Notes: a model not told the origin generated them from the sequence alone. A stretch of 64,000 nucleotides of DNA from Actinophytocola sp044466355 (GCF_044466355.1 NZ_JBITMQ010000012.1:186001-250000), one strand, 5' to 3'; positions 26,054 to 37,557 are shown, counted from the first letter of the stretch. Program-made: numbers and translations.

Positions 26054-27439
26054 ATGACGTCGGCTCACGCGGACGGTGCTGCTGGTCGGGTGGCAGAACC
26101 CGATGCGAAGACACTGCGGCGGGCGATATCCGCGTCCGCTATCGGCAATATGACCGAATGGTTCGACTATGGGGTCTACGCGTACACCGCGGTCTACATC
26201 GGTGACGCGTTCTTCCCGAGCGAGAACGAGACGGCGTCCACTTTGGGTAGTTTGCTCGTCTTCGCGGTGTCGTTCCTCATCCGGCCGCTCGGCGGCATGG
26301 TGTGGGGACCGCTCGGCGACCGGCTCGGCAGGCGGCGGGTCCTCGCGACCACGATCCTGCTCATGGCCGCGGCGACCTTCTGCGTCGGCATCCTCCCCGG
26401 CTACGTCACCATCGGCATCCTCGCGCCGATCGGCCTCATCGTGCTCCGGATGATCCAGGGCTTCTCGACCGGCGGCGAGTACGGCGGCGCGGCCACCTTC
26501 ATGGCCGAGTACGCGCCCGACCGCAAGCGCGGTCGCTTCGGGTCGTTCCTCGAGTTCGGCACGCTCGCCGGTTTCACCCTCGGCGCCACGCTCGTGCTGA
26601 TCACCGAGCTGGTCGTCGGCCCAGAGAACATGGCCGACTGGGGCTGGCGCCTGCCGTTCCTCGTCGCCGCGCCGATGGGCCTCATCGGGCTCTACCTGCG
26701 GAGCAGGCTCGAGGACACGCCCGTGTTCCGCGAGGCCGAGGCCGAGGGCAAGATCGACCACGAGACCAAGACGTACCTGCGTGACCTGCTCAAGTACTGG
26801 AAGCCGCTCGTCCTGCTGATGGGCCTGGTGGTCACGCTCAACATCGCGAACTACACGCTGCTCGCCTACATGCCCACCTACCTCGAGGGCGAGATCGGGC
26901 TCTCCTCGCGGGCGTCGCTCGTCCTGATCATCATCGGGCAGACCGCGATGATGCTGGTGGTCCCGTTCTCCGGTGCGCTGTCAGACCGGGTCGGCCGCAA
27001 GACCATGTGGTGGATCAGCATCGTCGGGTTGTTCGTGCTGGCGATCCCGTTGTTCAAGCTGATGGGCGCCGGCTTCGCGCAGGCGATCATCGCGTTCGCG
27101 ATCCTGGGCCTGCTGTACGTGCCGCAGCTGTCGACCATCTCCGCGATGTTCCCGGCCATGTTCCCGACGAAGGTGCGGTACGCGGGCTTCGCCATCGCCT
27201 ACAACGTGTCCACGTCGCTGTTCGGTGGCACCGCGCCCGCCGTGAACCAGGCGTTGATCAACTCCACCGGCGACCAGCTCATGCCCGCCTACTACATGAT
27301 GGCCGCCTGTGTGGTCGGTGCGGTCGCGCTGTGGTTCGTGCCGGAGACGCGGGCGTGCTCCATCCGCGGCGACGGCATCCCGGGTATCGACACCAAGCCG
27401 CAGATGGAGCCGGTGCAGGTGAAAGCCGCCGCGGTTTGA
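26054..27439 (+). CDS. MFS transporter, metabolite:H+ symporter (MHS/ProP-like)
   Basis: 461 aa, 12 helices. It has family signatures GNMTEWFDYGVYAYTAVYIG (helix 1), GDRLGRRRVLATTI between helices 2 and 3, and RMIQGFSTGGEYGGAATFMA with EYAPDRKRGRFGSFLE after helix 4. The MHS family imports osmolytes or organic acids (proline, betaine, citrate, ketoglutarate) with protons. The WFDYGVY and GGEYGGA residues resemble the ProP branch, so proline/betaine uptake is likely but not certain. The ATG 26054 has GGAGGGAAA in front. Confidence 0.9.
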   Translation: MTSAHADGAAGRVAEPDAKTLRRAISASAIGNMTEWFDYGVYAYTAVYIGDAFFPSENETASTLGSLLVFAVSFLIRPLGGMVWGPLGDRLGRRRVLATTILLMAAATFCVGILPGYVTIGILAPIGLIVLRMIQGFSTGGEYGGAATFMAEYAPDRKRGRFGSFLEFGTLAGFTLGATLVLITELVVGPENMADWGWRLPFLVAAPMGLIGLYLRSRLEDTPVFREAEAEGKIDHETKTYLRDLLKYWKPLVLLMGLVVTLNIANYTLLAYMPTYLEGEIGLSSRASLVLIIIGQTAMMLVVPFSGALSDRVGRKTMWWISIVGLFVLAIPLFKLMGAGFAQAIIAFAILGLLYVPQLSTISAMFPAMFPTKVRYAGFAIAYNVSTSLFGGTAPAVNQALINSTGDQLMPAYYMMAACVVGAVALWFVPETRACSIRGDGIPGIDTKPQMEPVQVKAAAV

Positions 27440-27585
27440 CCTGACCGGCAGGCCGGCGGTGGTCACCGGTGGGTACTCGAGGATCGGCATCGAGACGACG
27501 AAGGCGCTCGTGCACGCGGGCGCCTTCGTCGTGGAGGACGGTCGGCGCGGAGATGATCGAGCTGACCGGGGTGGACGCCGTCACA
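27437..27585 (+). pseudogene. remnant of a short-chain dehydrogenase (SDR)
   Basis: Starting inside the transporter stop, one frame reads DLTGRPAVVTGGYSRIGIET, then TKALVHAGAFVV, the N-terminal Rossmann motif TGGxxxxG of SDR enzymes. It breaks after about 50 codons; a second frame reads GAEMIELTGVDAV. No full SDR follows because the convergent treZ gene ends here. This looks like a truncated gene fragment left in the gap. Confidence 0.5.
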
Positions 27586-29305
27586 CACGGATGACGGCGA
27601 AGGTGTCCGGTGCGAGGGTGACGCCCTCGTCCCGGACCTCGGCGGTGCCGATGAGCACCTCCCGGCTGTTCACGGCGACCTCGGCGGTGGTCGTGCCCAG
27701 GTTCACCAGCACCCGCAGCGAACCGCGGTGCAGCACGAGCGCACCGTCCACATGCGCCACCCGGTAGCGGTCCAGCCGCGGGTCGGACAGCTCGGGGTGC
27801 TTGCGGCGCAAGGCGATCAGCGCGCGGTAGGTGTCGTACACCGCCCGGTGTGCCGGGTCGGTCAGCTCGCCCCACGGCAGTGTCGACCGCGCGACGGTCG
27901 ACACGTCCATCGGGTCGGGGACCTCCGACGCGCCCCAGCCGTGCTCGGCGAACTCCTCGCGGCGGCCGTCGCGGACCGCCCGCGCCAGCTCCGGGTCCTC
28001 GAACGACGCGAAGAACTGCCACGGTGAGCTCGCGGCCCACTCCTCACCCATGAACAGCATCGGCGTGTACGGCGACGTCAGCACGATCGCGGCGCCGCAC
28101 AGCTGGCGTGCGGGGGAGATCGTCGCGGTCAGCCGGTCGCCCTGTGCGCGGTTGCCGATCTGGTCGTGGTTCTGCAGGTAGGCGAGGAAGCGGTGACCGG
28201 AGACGCGGGTGCGGTCGAACGGGCGGCCGTGCGTGCGCCGCCGGAACGACGACCAGGTGCCGGCGTGGAAGAAAGCGCTCTCCAAGGTCTTCTCCAGCGC
28301 ACCCGGCGCGCCGAAGTCCGTGTAGTAGCCCTCGACCTCACCGGTGAGCGCGACGTGCAGTGCGTGGTGGATGTCGTCGCACCACTGTGCGGTCAGGCCG
28401 TAGCCGCCCGCGTCGCGGGACGTGACGAGCCGGGCGTCGTTGAGGTCCGACTCGGCGATCAGGGAGAGCGGTCTCCGAAGCCCCGTGGCCAGGGCGTCCA
28501 CCTCGGTCGCGAGCTCTTCGAGCAGGTGCGTCGCGCCCTTGTCCACCAGCGCGTGGACGGCGTCGAGGCGCAGCCCGTCGACGTGGAAGTCGCGCAGCCA
28601 GCCGAGCGCGTTGTCGATGACGTACCGGCGGACCTCGTCGGAGAGCGCTCCATCGAGGTTGAGCGCGGGCCCCCAGATGGTGCGGCCCGCGAAGTAGGGG
28701 CCGAAGCGGTCGAGGTAGGCGCCGGACGGGCCGAGGTGGTTGTAGACGACGTCGAGCAGCACGCCGAGGCCGCGGTGGTGGCAGGCGTCGACGAACCGTT
28801 TGAACGCGTCGGGGCCGCCGTAGGGTTCGTGCACCGCGCCCCACGCGACGCCGTCGTAGCCCCAGCCCGCGGTGCCGTCGAACGCGTTGACCGGCAGCAC
28901 CTCCACGAAGTCGATGCCCAGGTCGACGAGGTGGTCGAGGTGGTCGAGCGCGGCGTTGAACGTGCCCTGCTCGGTGAAGGTGCCCACGTGCAGTTCGTAG
29001 ATCACGCTGCCGGGGAGCGCTCTCCCGGTCCACGCGTCGTCGGTCCAGTCGAACGCGTCGTGGGAGTAGCGGCGCGACGGGCCGTGCACCCCGGCGGGCT
29101 GCCAGGCGGAACGCGGGTCGGGGAGCGCTCTCCCGCCACGATCGTCATCGTCGTCCAGGAGGAACGCGTAGTCGGTGCCCTCGCCCGTGCCGGGAACGTC
29201 GGCGTGCCACCAGCCGCGGTCGTCACGGGTCATGTCGTGGACGCCCGGGCCGATCTGAAGGCGTACGCGGTCGCGTTCGGGGGCCCAGACGGAGAAGTGG
29301 GTCAA
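27581..29305 (-). CDS. treZ: malto-oligosyltrehalose trehalohydrolase
   Basis: 574 aa GH13 enzyme. An N-terminal CBM48-like domain (FSVWAPERDRVRLQI) is followed by a TIM barrel with DVVYNHLGPSG, VDGLRLDAVHAL (nucleophile Asp), LIAESDLND (acid Glu) and LQNHDQIGNRA. It releases free trehalose from maltooligosyl-trehalose in the cytosol. The TTG start at 29305 overlaps the treY stop (TTGA), so it is translationally coupled. The gene contains several GAGAGCGCTCTC-type palindromes (near 28268, 28640, 29012, 29121). Confidence 0.93.
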   Translation of the reverse strand: MTHFSVWAPERDRVRLQIGPGVHDMTRDDRGWWHADVPGTGEGTDYAFLLDDDDDRGGRALPDPRSAWQPAGVHGPSRRYSHDAFDWTDDAWTGRALPGSVIYELHVGTFTEQGTFNAALDHLDHLVDLGIDFVEVLPVNAFDGTAGWGYDGVAWGAVHEPYGGPDAFKRFVDACHHRGLGVLLDVVYNHLGPSGAYLDRFGPYFAGRTIWGPALNLDGALSDEVRRYVIDNALGWLRDFHVDGLRLDAVHALVDKGATHLLEELATEVDALATGLRRPLSLIAESDLNDARLVTSRDAGGYGLTAQWCDDIHHALHVALTGEVEGYYTDFGAPGALEKTLESAFFHAGTWSSFRRRTHGRPFDRTRVSGHRFLAYLQNHDQIGNRAQGDRLTATISPARQLCGAAIVLTSPYTPMLFMGEEWAASSPWQFFASFEDPELARAVRDGRREEFAEHGWGASEVPDPMDVSTVARSTLPWGELTDPAHRAVYDTYRALIALRRKHPELSDPRLDRYRVAHVDGALVLHRGSLRVLVNLGTTTAEVAVNSREVLIGTAEVRDEGVTLAPDTFAVIRV

Positions 29306-31811
29306 CGGTTTCCTCGCAGCAGGAGGGCGACGGGGTAGCGGGAGAGCAGGTCGGCGAGGGCGGCACAGCGCGGCTCGGGTCCGACGTCGACGGGGTTGCC
29401 GGTGAGCAGGTTGCGCCAGGTGCCCGGGCCGGCCGGCAGCGGGAGAGCGCTCTCCCGCCATCCGTTCCTGGCCAGCCTCACCGGTAGCCGCGTGGCGACG
29501 ACGACCAGTTCGGGACTGCGTGCGAAGGCGAGCACGTGCTCGGCGGCGGGGCCTTCCGCGGCGAGTGGGCGGTAGCCGGTGAACAGGTCGGGCCGGTCGC
29601 GGCGCAGGCGCAGCACCTGGCGGACGACGTGCAGCTTGGCGGCGCCGGTGTCGTCGACGTCGGGGAGCCAACCGTCCTCCAGGCGGCTCAGGAACCGCTG
29701 CCGCGCGGCGAAGTCGACCGGTCGCCGGTTGTCGGGGTCCACCAGGGACAGGTCGAACAGGTCGGTGCCCTGGTAGACGTCCGGCACACCCGGTCCGGCG
29801 AGCTGGACGATCTTCTGGCCGAGCGCGTTGGACCAGCCGGGGCCCGCGATCCGCGCCACGAACTCCTCGATCTCGGCGCCGAGGTCGGCGATGACCTTGT
29901 CCGGCCATTCGGCGACGGCGGCCTCGAAGGCCTCGTCGTGGTCGGTCCAGGAGGTGCGGACCTTGGCTTCCTTGGCGGCTTTGTCGAGGTAGGCGCGGAG
30001 CCGGTCGGCGCTGATCGGCCAGGCGCCGACGAGCGACTGCCAGGCGAGGTCGTTCAGCGAGGGCTCGTCGATGCCGTGCTTAGCGGACCATCGCGTGACG
30101 GTCGCCGCCCACTCGTCCGGGATCTCCGAGAGCACGGCGAGCCGCGCCCGCACGTCCTCGGAGCGCTTCGTGTCGTGTGTGGACAGTGTGGTCATGGTGC
30201 GTGGCCATCCGGCGGCCCGCGCGGCGGCGCGGGTGTGGAACTCGTCGGGGGTGACACCGAACCGGTCGGGCGCGCCGCCGACCTCGTTGAGCGCGACAAA
30301 CCGGTTCCACCGGTAGAAGGCGGTGTCCTCGACGCCCTTGGCGACGACCATGCCAGAGGTCTGCTGGATGCGGGTGGCCAGTTCGCCGCGCGGGTCGGTC
30401 CGCACGGCGTGGTCGACGGAGTCGATGTCGTCGGCGAGGTCCGGGTTGGCCTGCTTGGCGCCGGAGACGGCCGCGGTCCAGTTGTCGAGGCCTTCGGGGA
30501 GGTAGGACCGGTACACCGGGAAGGCGACCATGATCTCGGCGATCGCCTCGGGCGCCACGTTCGCGAGCACGGCGATCCGCCGCATCTCGGCGACGAGCGA
30601 GGTACGCGTGATGAGCCGACGGCACTCGGTCTCGACCTCATGGAGGGTCGGCCTCCGGCCCCCGGTTTCCACGCTACCGGAAGGGCCCGACAGTCCTCGG
30701 GGGTTGTCCACAGGGCCGCCGTCGGCGACGGGGTTGTCCACAGCCTCGGCGCCACGCGCGGATTCCTGTCGGTGCTCCCCAGTACGCTGGATTTCGGGGG
30801 GCCGGAGGCCACGCTCCGCCGAGTTGTCCACAGGGTGGGTCTCGGCGGCCGGGTTGTGTCGGTGCTCACCGGTAGGCTGGTTGTCGGGGGGCCGGAGGCC
30901 GCCACCGAGATGAGCGAGCGCCGTCAGGGCGGGTTCGCCCGCCGGGTCGACGAACACGCCGCAGATCTCGCGCAGTGCGTCGTACCCCGTGGTGCCGTCC
31001 ACCGGCCAGGACGCCGGCAGCGACTCGTCCACCGCGAGGATCTTCTCCACCACCAGCCACGCGTCCGGCGCCTCGGCCCGCAGCCTGCGCATGTACGCGC
31101 CCGGGTCGGCCAGACCGTCCGGGTGGTCCACCCGCAGCCCGGCCACCTCGCCCGCGCGCACCCATCGCAGCACCTCGCCGTGCGTGGCCTCGAAGACCGC
31201 GGGGTCCTCCACCCGCACGCCCGCCAGCGTCGTGATGTCGAAGAACCGGCGGTACGTCAGCTCCGCGTTGCCCTCACGCCAGTTCACCAGCCGGTAGTGC
31301 TGCCGGTCGTGCACCTCCCGCGGTGTCCCGCCCGCCGTCCCCGGCGCCAGCGGGAACTCGTGCTCGAAGTACACGAGGCGGTCGTCGCGCACCGACAGGT
31401 CGTCCAGTGAGTCCGAGCCCAGGACCGGCAGGAGGATCCTGCCCCGGGACCAGTCGACGTCGAAGTACCTCGCGTACGCCGAGTCCGGGCCGTGTCGCAG
31501 CACGTCCCACCACCACGGGTTCGCCGACGGAACCTCCACCGACATGTGGTTCGGCACGATGTCGACCACCACCGACAGACCCGACGCCTGTGCGGTGGAC
31601 ACCAGCCTGCGGCGCGCCTCCTCGCCACCCAGTTCCGCCGACGCCCCCGTCGGGTCCACCACGTCGTAGCCGTGGGTCGAGCCCGGGGACGCCGTCAGCA
31701 ACGGCGACGTGTAGACCGCGGACACCCCCAAGCGGGCCAGATAGTCCACAACGGACACCGCGGCGTCCAATGTGAACTTCGGGCTGATCTGCAGGCGATA
31801 GGTCGACGTGA

Positions 31812-31815
<4 letters not shown>
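29302..31815 (-). CDS. treY: malto-oligosyltrehalose synthase with a repeat-derived insertion
   Basis: 837 aa, longer than I would expect (about 720-780). GH13 motifs include STYRLQISPKFTLDAA, VVDIVPNHMSVE, GLRVDHPDGL (nucleophile), VVEKIL (acid) and STHDTKRSEDVRARLAVLSE. It converts the reducing end of maltodextrins to a trehalose unit. The GTG start overlaps the treX stop (GTGA). Residues ~304-391 are an insertion of two imperfect repeats (GLRPPDNQPTGEHRH / GLRPPEIQRTGEHRQ) rich in Pro, Gly, Asp and Asn, encoded by dispersed DNA repeats at 30649-30903. It stays in frame and lies between conserved blocks, probably as a surface loop. Confidence 0.92.
29441..29456. repeat. perfect 16-bp palindrome GGGAGAGCGCTCTCCC in treY
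   Basis: One of about 14 GGAGAGCGCTCTCC-like palindromes in the window. Central AGCGCT is typical of LacI-family operators in actinomycetes (CebR/CelR type), but this one lies deep in coding sequence. A twin is at 40175-40190. Confidence 0.6.
30649..30903. repeat. cluster of three promoter-like repeats and three TTGTCCACA sites inside treY
   Basis: Copy A 30766-30810 and copy B 30854-30903 (plus strand) and copy C 30649-30694 (inverted) share GTCGG(TG/GC)-N8-TAnnnT followed by CGGGGG.CCGGAGGCC. TTGTCCACA occurs at 30704-30712, 30734-30742 and 30824-30832. The whole insert is open in the treY frame. Copies A and B would be antisense promoters to treY. Confidence 0.7.
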
Positions 31816-33953
<2,138 letters not shown>

Positions 33954-33966
33954 GCCTGCTCCTCAC

Positions 33967-33978
33967 GAGAATCGATTC
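33967..33978. promoter_or_regulatory. operator-like palindrome upstream of treX
   Basis: AGAATCGATTCT, a perfect 12-bp dyad with central CG, 14 nt upstream of the treX start and partly over the ribosome site region. Central-CG dyads are typical of LacI/GalR repressors. AT-rich relative to its surroundings. Confidence 0.5.
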
Positions 33979-34032
33979 TGTGCCCCTACCACCGTAGAGC
34001 GCTGGGGTCGGGGCGCTACCGCCAACGGACTG

Positions 34033-35829
34033 TCAGTTGGGTGATACCCCATCAGGTCGCGCGTCACGCAACGCAGCGACGGCGGCCCGCAACGTGGGGT
34101 CGGCCAGCAGTGCGTCGACCTCCAGGGGGAGCGGAATTCGCCAGTTCGGGTACTCGTCGACCGTCCCGGGCAGATTGGGTTGACGCGGTTCGCCGAGAGC
34201 GTCCTGCGGTGACGTCAGCAGGAGACGGCTCGCCGCTGTCGCCAGCAGCCGGTGCAAGGCGACGACGAGGTCCTCTTCTGACGGGTCGTCCGGGAGCAGC
34301 CCGTGCGCGTCCAGTGCCGCCAGCATCTCCTCCTTCGCGGTCTCGGCGCGGGCGTACTCGGCGTCCGGGTCGCCGACCAGCCCCAGCTCGGCACGCACCC
34401 GCACGTTCTCCCCGCGGAGGAACCCCGACGTGGTCGGCAGGTCGTGGGTCGAGATGCTCGCCATCGCGTCGGCGGGCCAGCGCTTCGGCGGCAGCAGCGG
34501 CTCGCCCGGTTCGCCGGCGTCGCGTTCGAAGTACAGCACCGACGAGCTGAGCACGCCCCGGTCGTGCATGGCGTCGGTGACCTCGTCGGGCACGGTGCCT
34601 AGGTCCTCGCCGACGACCATCGCACCCGCGAGGTGCGCCTCGAGCGCGAGGATGCCGAGCATGGCGTCGGCGTCGTAGTACACGTACGTGCCCTCGCTCG
34701 CCGGGTGGCCCGGCGGGATCCACCACAGCCGGAACAGGCCGGCGATGTGGTCGACGCGGATGCCGTCGGCGTGCCGCAGCACGCTGCGGATCACGTCGCG
34801 GAAAGGGCGGTAGCCCTGCTCGGCGAGCTTGTCGGGGCGGAACGGCGGCAGGTTCCAGTCCTGGCCCTGCTGGCTGAAGGCGTCCGGGGGCGCGCCGACG
34901 GTGACGTCGGAGGCCAGCACGTCCTGGAGCGCCCACGCGTCCGCGCCCGCCGGGTCCACGCCGACCGGCAGGTCGTGGACGATTTTCGCCGTGGTGGCCT
35001 GGCGCGCGGCCGTGAGCTGCTGTTCGCACAGCCGCTGCAGCCACGCGTGGAAGGCGATGCGGTCGGCCAGCACCTCGTCGCGGGCGGTGGCGACGGCCGG
35101 GTGGGCAGGGTCGCGCAGGTAGGACGGCCATTTCCGCCAGTCGGAGCCGCGCCGTTCGGCGAGCGCGCAGAAGGTGGCGAAGTCGCGCAGGTCGTCTGGC
35201 ATGTCCTGGGGCGTGCCCGGCCACAGCAGTTCGAGGGCGCGGAGCTTCGCGGTCCACGCGGCGTCGTAGTCGATCAGGTCCGCGTGCGGTGGGGCGAGGG
35301 CGAGCACGGCGTCCTTCGTCGCCGCGTCGGCGCGGGCGAACTCGTCGGTCTCGGTGATGCGCAGGTAGATCGGGTTGGCGAAACGGCGGCTCGACGGCGA
35401 GTACGGGGAGCGCTGCACCGGCAAGGTGGGCGTGATGGCCTGCACGGGGTTGACCAGGACCACGCCCGCGCCCGAGGCGTTCGTGAAGTCGCGCAGGTCG
35501 GCGTAGTCGCCGATGCCCCACGAGGCGGGGGAGCGCAGTGCGTAGAGCTGCAGCATCCAGCCCCAGGCCGGGGCCACTGGCGGCAGGCGACGCGGTGTGA
35601 CGATCAGCTCGTGGCCGTCATCGAGTCGGTGATACCCGAGTGGGGGAGTGTCCGGGCCTTCCCGGACAACCTTCACCTTGGGCGGTGGCGGAGTGCTCTC
35701 GTCCACACCCATCTCGGTGAGCACGGCACGCACCACGTCGTCCGCCACCGTGACCCGGTGGCGGTCGGCGTTCTCGTACCAGGTGGCAACTCCGTGCGCG
35801 CGGGCGAGCGCACTCAGCTGTTGGTCCAT
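34033..35829 (-). CDS. malQ: 4-alpha-glucanotransferase (amylomaltase)
   Basis: 598 aa GH77 enzyme. Landmarks are WGIGDYADLRDF, SPYSPSSRRFANPIYL, the catalytic Asp in GIRVDHIAGLFRLWWIP, the acid in VVGEDLGTVPDEV, and ISTHDLPTTSGF. It disproportionates maltodextrins, supplying chains of useful length to the treXYZ pathway next door. The stop is 79 bp from the treX start. A small gene lies 12 bp upstream of its start, apparently in the same operon. Confidence 0.93.
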   Translation of the reverse strand: MDQQLSALARAHGVATWYENADRHRVTVADDVVRAVLTEMGVDESTPPPPKVKVVREGPDTPPLGYHRLDDGHELIVTPRRLPPVAPAWGWMLQLYALRSPASWGIGDYADLRDFTNASGAGVVLVNPVQAITPTLPVQRSPYSPSSRRFANPIYLRITETDEFARADAATKDAVLALAPPHADLIDYDAAWTAKLRALELLWPGTPQDMPDDLRDFATFCALAERRGSDWRKWPSYLRDPAHPAVATARDEVLADRIAFHAWLQRLCEQQLTAARQATTAKIVHDLPVGVDPAGADAWALQDVLASDVTVGAPPDAFSQQGQDWNLPPFRPDKLAEQGYRPFRDVIRSVLRHADGIRVDHIAGLFRLWWIPPGHPASEGTYVYYDADAMLGILALEAHLAGAMVVGEDLGTVPDEVTDAMHDRGVLSSSVLYFERDAGEPGEPLLPPKRWPADAMASISTHDLPTTSGFLRGENVRVRAELGLVGDPDAEYARAETAKEEMLAALDAHGLLPDDPSEEDLVVALHRLLATAASRLLLTSPQDALGEPRQPNLPGTVDEYPNWRIPLPLEVDALLADPTLRAAVAALRDARPDGVSPN

Positions 35830-35841
35830 CCGGTAAGGATG

Positions 35842-36180
35842 TCAGTGCATGCGTTGGTTCGGCACGACGCGCAGGGCGTCACGAGCCGCGAGCAGGGCCA
35901 CCCTCGCGTGCTCGGTGTCGGCCTGGGCGAGGCTGATGCGGGCGTCCCGCACCTGGCGCGCCGCGGGTGCGATCCGGCAGGTCTCCCCCGCGGCCGCGGT
36001 CCACGCGAGCGCGGTGCGCAGGACGTCGTCGAGGTGGGTGAGGTCCGCGTCGCCTGCTCCCAGCCTGGTGAGCACGACGTCCACGGCACGACCGAGCCGC
36101 TCACCCGGCACGGGCAACGGCCGCTTGCGTACGGGGGGAACCCGTCTTGGGGACTGCACGGACAACTGTTGCTTGGTCAC
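35842..36180 (-). CDS. hypothetical protein upstream of malQ, 112 aa
   Basis: GTG start with a good GGAGGG ribosome site. A proline/arginine-rich N-terminus is followed by a helical, alanine-rich body (RTALAWTAAAGETCRIAP, ARISLAQADTEHARVALLAARDALR). It has no recognised family, signal peptide or membrane helix. The 12-bp gap to malQ suggests one transcript; a regulatory role in glycogen metabolism would be guesswork. Confidence 0.6.
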   Translation of the reverse strand: MTKQQLSVQSPRRVPPVRKRPLPVPGERLGRAVDVVLTRLGAGDADLTHLDDVLRTALAWTAAAGETCRIAPAARQVRDARISLAQADTEHARVALLAARDALRVVPNQRMH

Positions 36181-36317
36181 CGCGACCCTCCAGCTTGTTC
36201 AGGTGATGCCGGCAGGGGCCCCTTCAGTCCCGCGGCAAACCTGAATGCCCTGATCCTCGCACTCTTGAACCCGATAACCCAGTCCGCACCCGAATGATTG
36301 ACCAGCGACACAAAGAG

Positions 36318-37184
36318 TTAACGCCCAACCCCGCGAGTCGCGCGCGAGAACACCGCGAGTCGCGCGCCACGACACATCGAGTTGTACGTTTCGTGCTGGT
36401 CCGCGCGGGCGCGAGGTGCACGAAACGTGCAACTCGTTCTGCCTGGGGGCGCGACTCGCGGTGTCTGGGGGCGCGACTCGCTATATGTGTGGGGGCGCGA
36501 CTCGCGGGTTTTCAGGGTGGTTCGGCTCAGGTGGTCTGCTTGGCGGGTGGTTTCCGGGAGGCGGTAGCGGGGGGCCAGGGTGAGGGTCAGAGCGCATGCT
36601 GTCGGCAGGTCGATCTTGTGGCCTACCGACACGAAGACCGGTTTGACCTGTGGCTGGGTGCGTAGGGCCGCGCCCACCTCTTCGGCCTGGTCCACCAACG
36701 GGGTGGTGGCGCCTCGTGTTGGTGCCGGTGGGGCGTAGTCACCCATTGGGGTCTTTGCGACTCCGATCGTGGGGAGACCGGTTACCACGCCCAGGTGGCA
36801 TGCCAGGCCGAACCGGCGCGGGTGGGCGAGGCCGTGGCCGTCGGCGACCAGTAGGTCCGGGGTCGTGCGCAGGTGGGACAGCGCCGTCAGCAACGCGGGC
36901 AGCTCGCGGAACGCGAACAGGCCCGGCACGTAGGGGAACTCGGTCTCGCCGACCGCTGTCGCCGACTCCAGTACCTCGCCCGTCGCGACGTCGATCGTCA
37001 CCACGGCCGCCGCGATCACCGGCGAGTCGATCGCGTACGCGACGTCGAGACCCGTCGCCGTGCGCGGCGCGAAGTCCGGCGGCGGGGTCCTGATCACCGA
37101 CGGTGCCAGCGCCGACTGCAGCGCGACGGCCTCCTCGACGGTGGACGGAACCAGCACCGGGCGACGATATCGGCCTCGGGCCAC
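36318..37184 (-). CDS. nfi: endonuclease V with a repeat-encoded C-terminal extension
   Basis: 288 aa; the core (~1-222) is a complete EndoV. It has LDVAY (metal Asp), PYVPGLFAFRELPALL, DGHGLAHPRRFGLACHLGV, TIGVAKTPMG, FVSVGHKIDLPTA and the C-terminal YRLPETTRQADHLSR. It nicks DNA near deaminated bases such as inosine. The family normally ends here, but the frame continues about 65 residues through repeat array 2 to a TAA beyond it. An out-of-frame TGA directly before the array may be the ancestral stop, displaced by a 1-nt shift. The tail is Arg/Ser-rich. Confidence 0.87.
   Translation of the reverse strand: MARGRYRRPVLVPSTVEEAVALQSALAPSVIRTPPPDFAPRTATGLDVAYAIDSPVIAAAVVTIDVATGEVLESATAVGETEFPYVPGLFAFRELPALLTALSHLRTTPDLLVADGHGLAHPRRFGLACHLGVVTGLPTIGVAKTPMGDYAPPAPTRGATTPLVDQAEEVGAALRTQPQVKPVFVSVGHKIDLPTACALTLTLAPRYRLPETTRQADHLSRTTLKTRESRPHTYSESRPQTPRVAPPGRTSCTFRAPRARADQHETYNSMCRGARLAVFSRATRGVGR
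36331..36511. repeat. 22-bp-unit repeat array 2
   Basis: Two CGCGAGTCGCG units, a hairpin whose arms CGAGTTGTACGTTTCGTGC and GCACGAAACGTGCAACTCG are a 19-bp inverted repeat with one mismatch, then three inverted CGCGACTCGC units. It is translated as the tail of endonuclease V on the minus strand. Confidence 0.85.
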
Positions 37185-37246
37185 GCTCGGGTACCGGTGC
37201 GACAGCGGTCCGGACAGCGCGCCGCGGACCGTGCCGCTGCCCGACG

Positions 37247-37426
37247 TCAGATTCGTGCGGACACCGGCCTACCCCGCGTGACCACCGTGGACCTGGCCCT
37301 CGGTGCCCTCGTGAACAGCCTGCTGAAGAACGACAGGCGCTGGACCTGCGCACGCCGTGCCGCGTCGCGGGCCTGCTCCATGCGGTAGCTCATCTCGGCG
37401 CTGACGACTTCCTGCGTGATGAACAT
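37247..37426 (-). CDS. small hypothetical protein, 59 aa
   Basis: The ATG 37426 follows GAGGGGAA. The N-terminal half is an amphipathic helix (FITQEVVSAEMSYRMEQARD, ARRAQVQRLSFFSRLF), the rest basic and probably disordered. Similar tiny Arg-rich proteins are common in Pseudonocardiales; I know no function. An upstream frame extension exists without a ribosome site. Confidence 0.55.
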   Translation of the reverse strand: MFITQEVVSAEMSYRMEQARDAARRAQVQRLSFFSRLFTRAPRARSTVVTRGRPVSARI

Positions 37427-37508
37427 CGATCTCATTCCCCTCGTTTCGGTGACAAGGAGAAGAGTCGTCCTGAGGCCGGTGCCCGGGCATCGGACGATCA
37501 CGCACCAA

Positions 37509-37557
37509 ACCCCTTACCTCGGCCGGTGAGGCCCGCCGGAAGGGGTGGGTAAGGGGT
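37509..37557 (-). terminator. terminator stem-loop downstream of the GNAT gene
   Basis: ACCCCTTACC and GGTAAGGGGT form a perfect 10-bp outer stem, with an inner GGCCGG/CCGCCGG-type hairpin. It starts at the GNAT stop codon on the minus strand. Confidence 0.55.

Noticed and set aside
36215..36270. Third copy of the 45-bp element
   Set aside because: GGGGCCCCTTCAGT and CCTGAATGCCCTGA are only loosely similar and lack the central palindrome.
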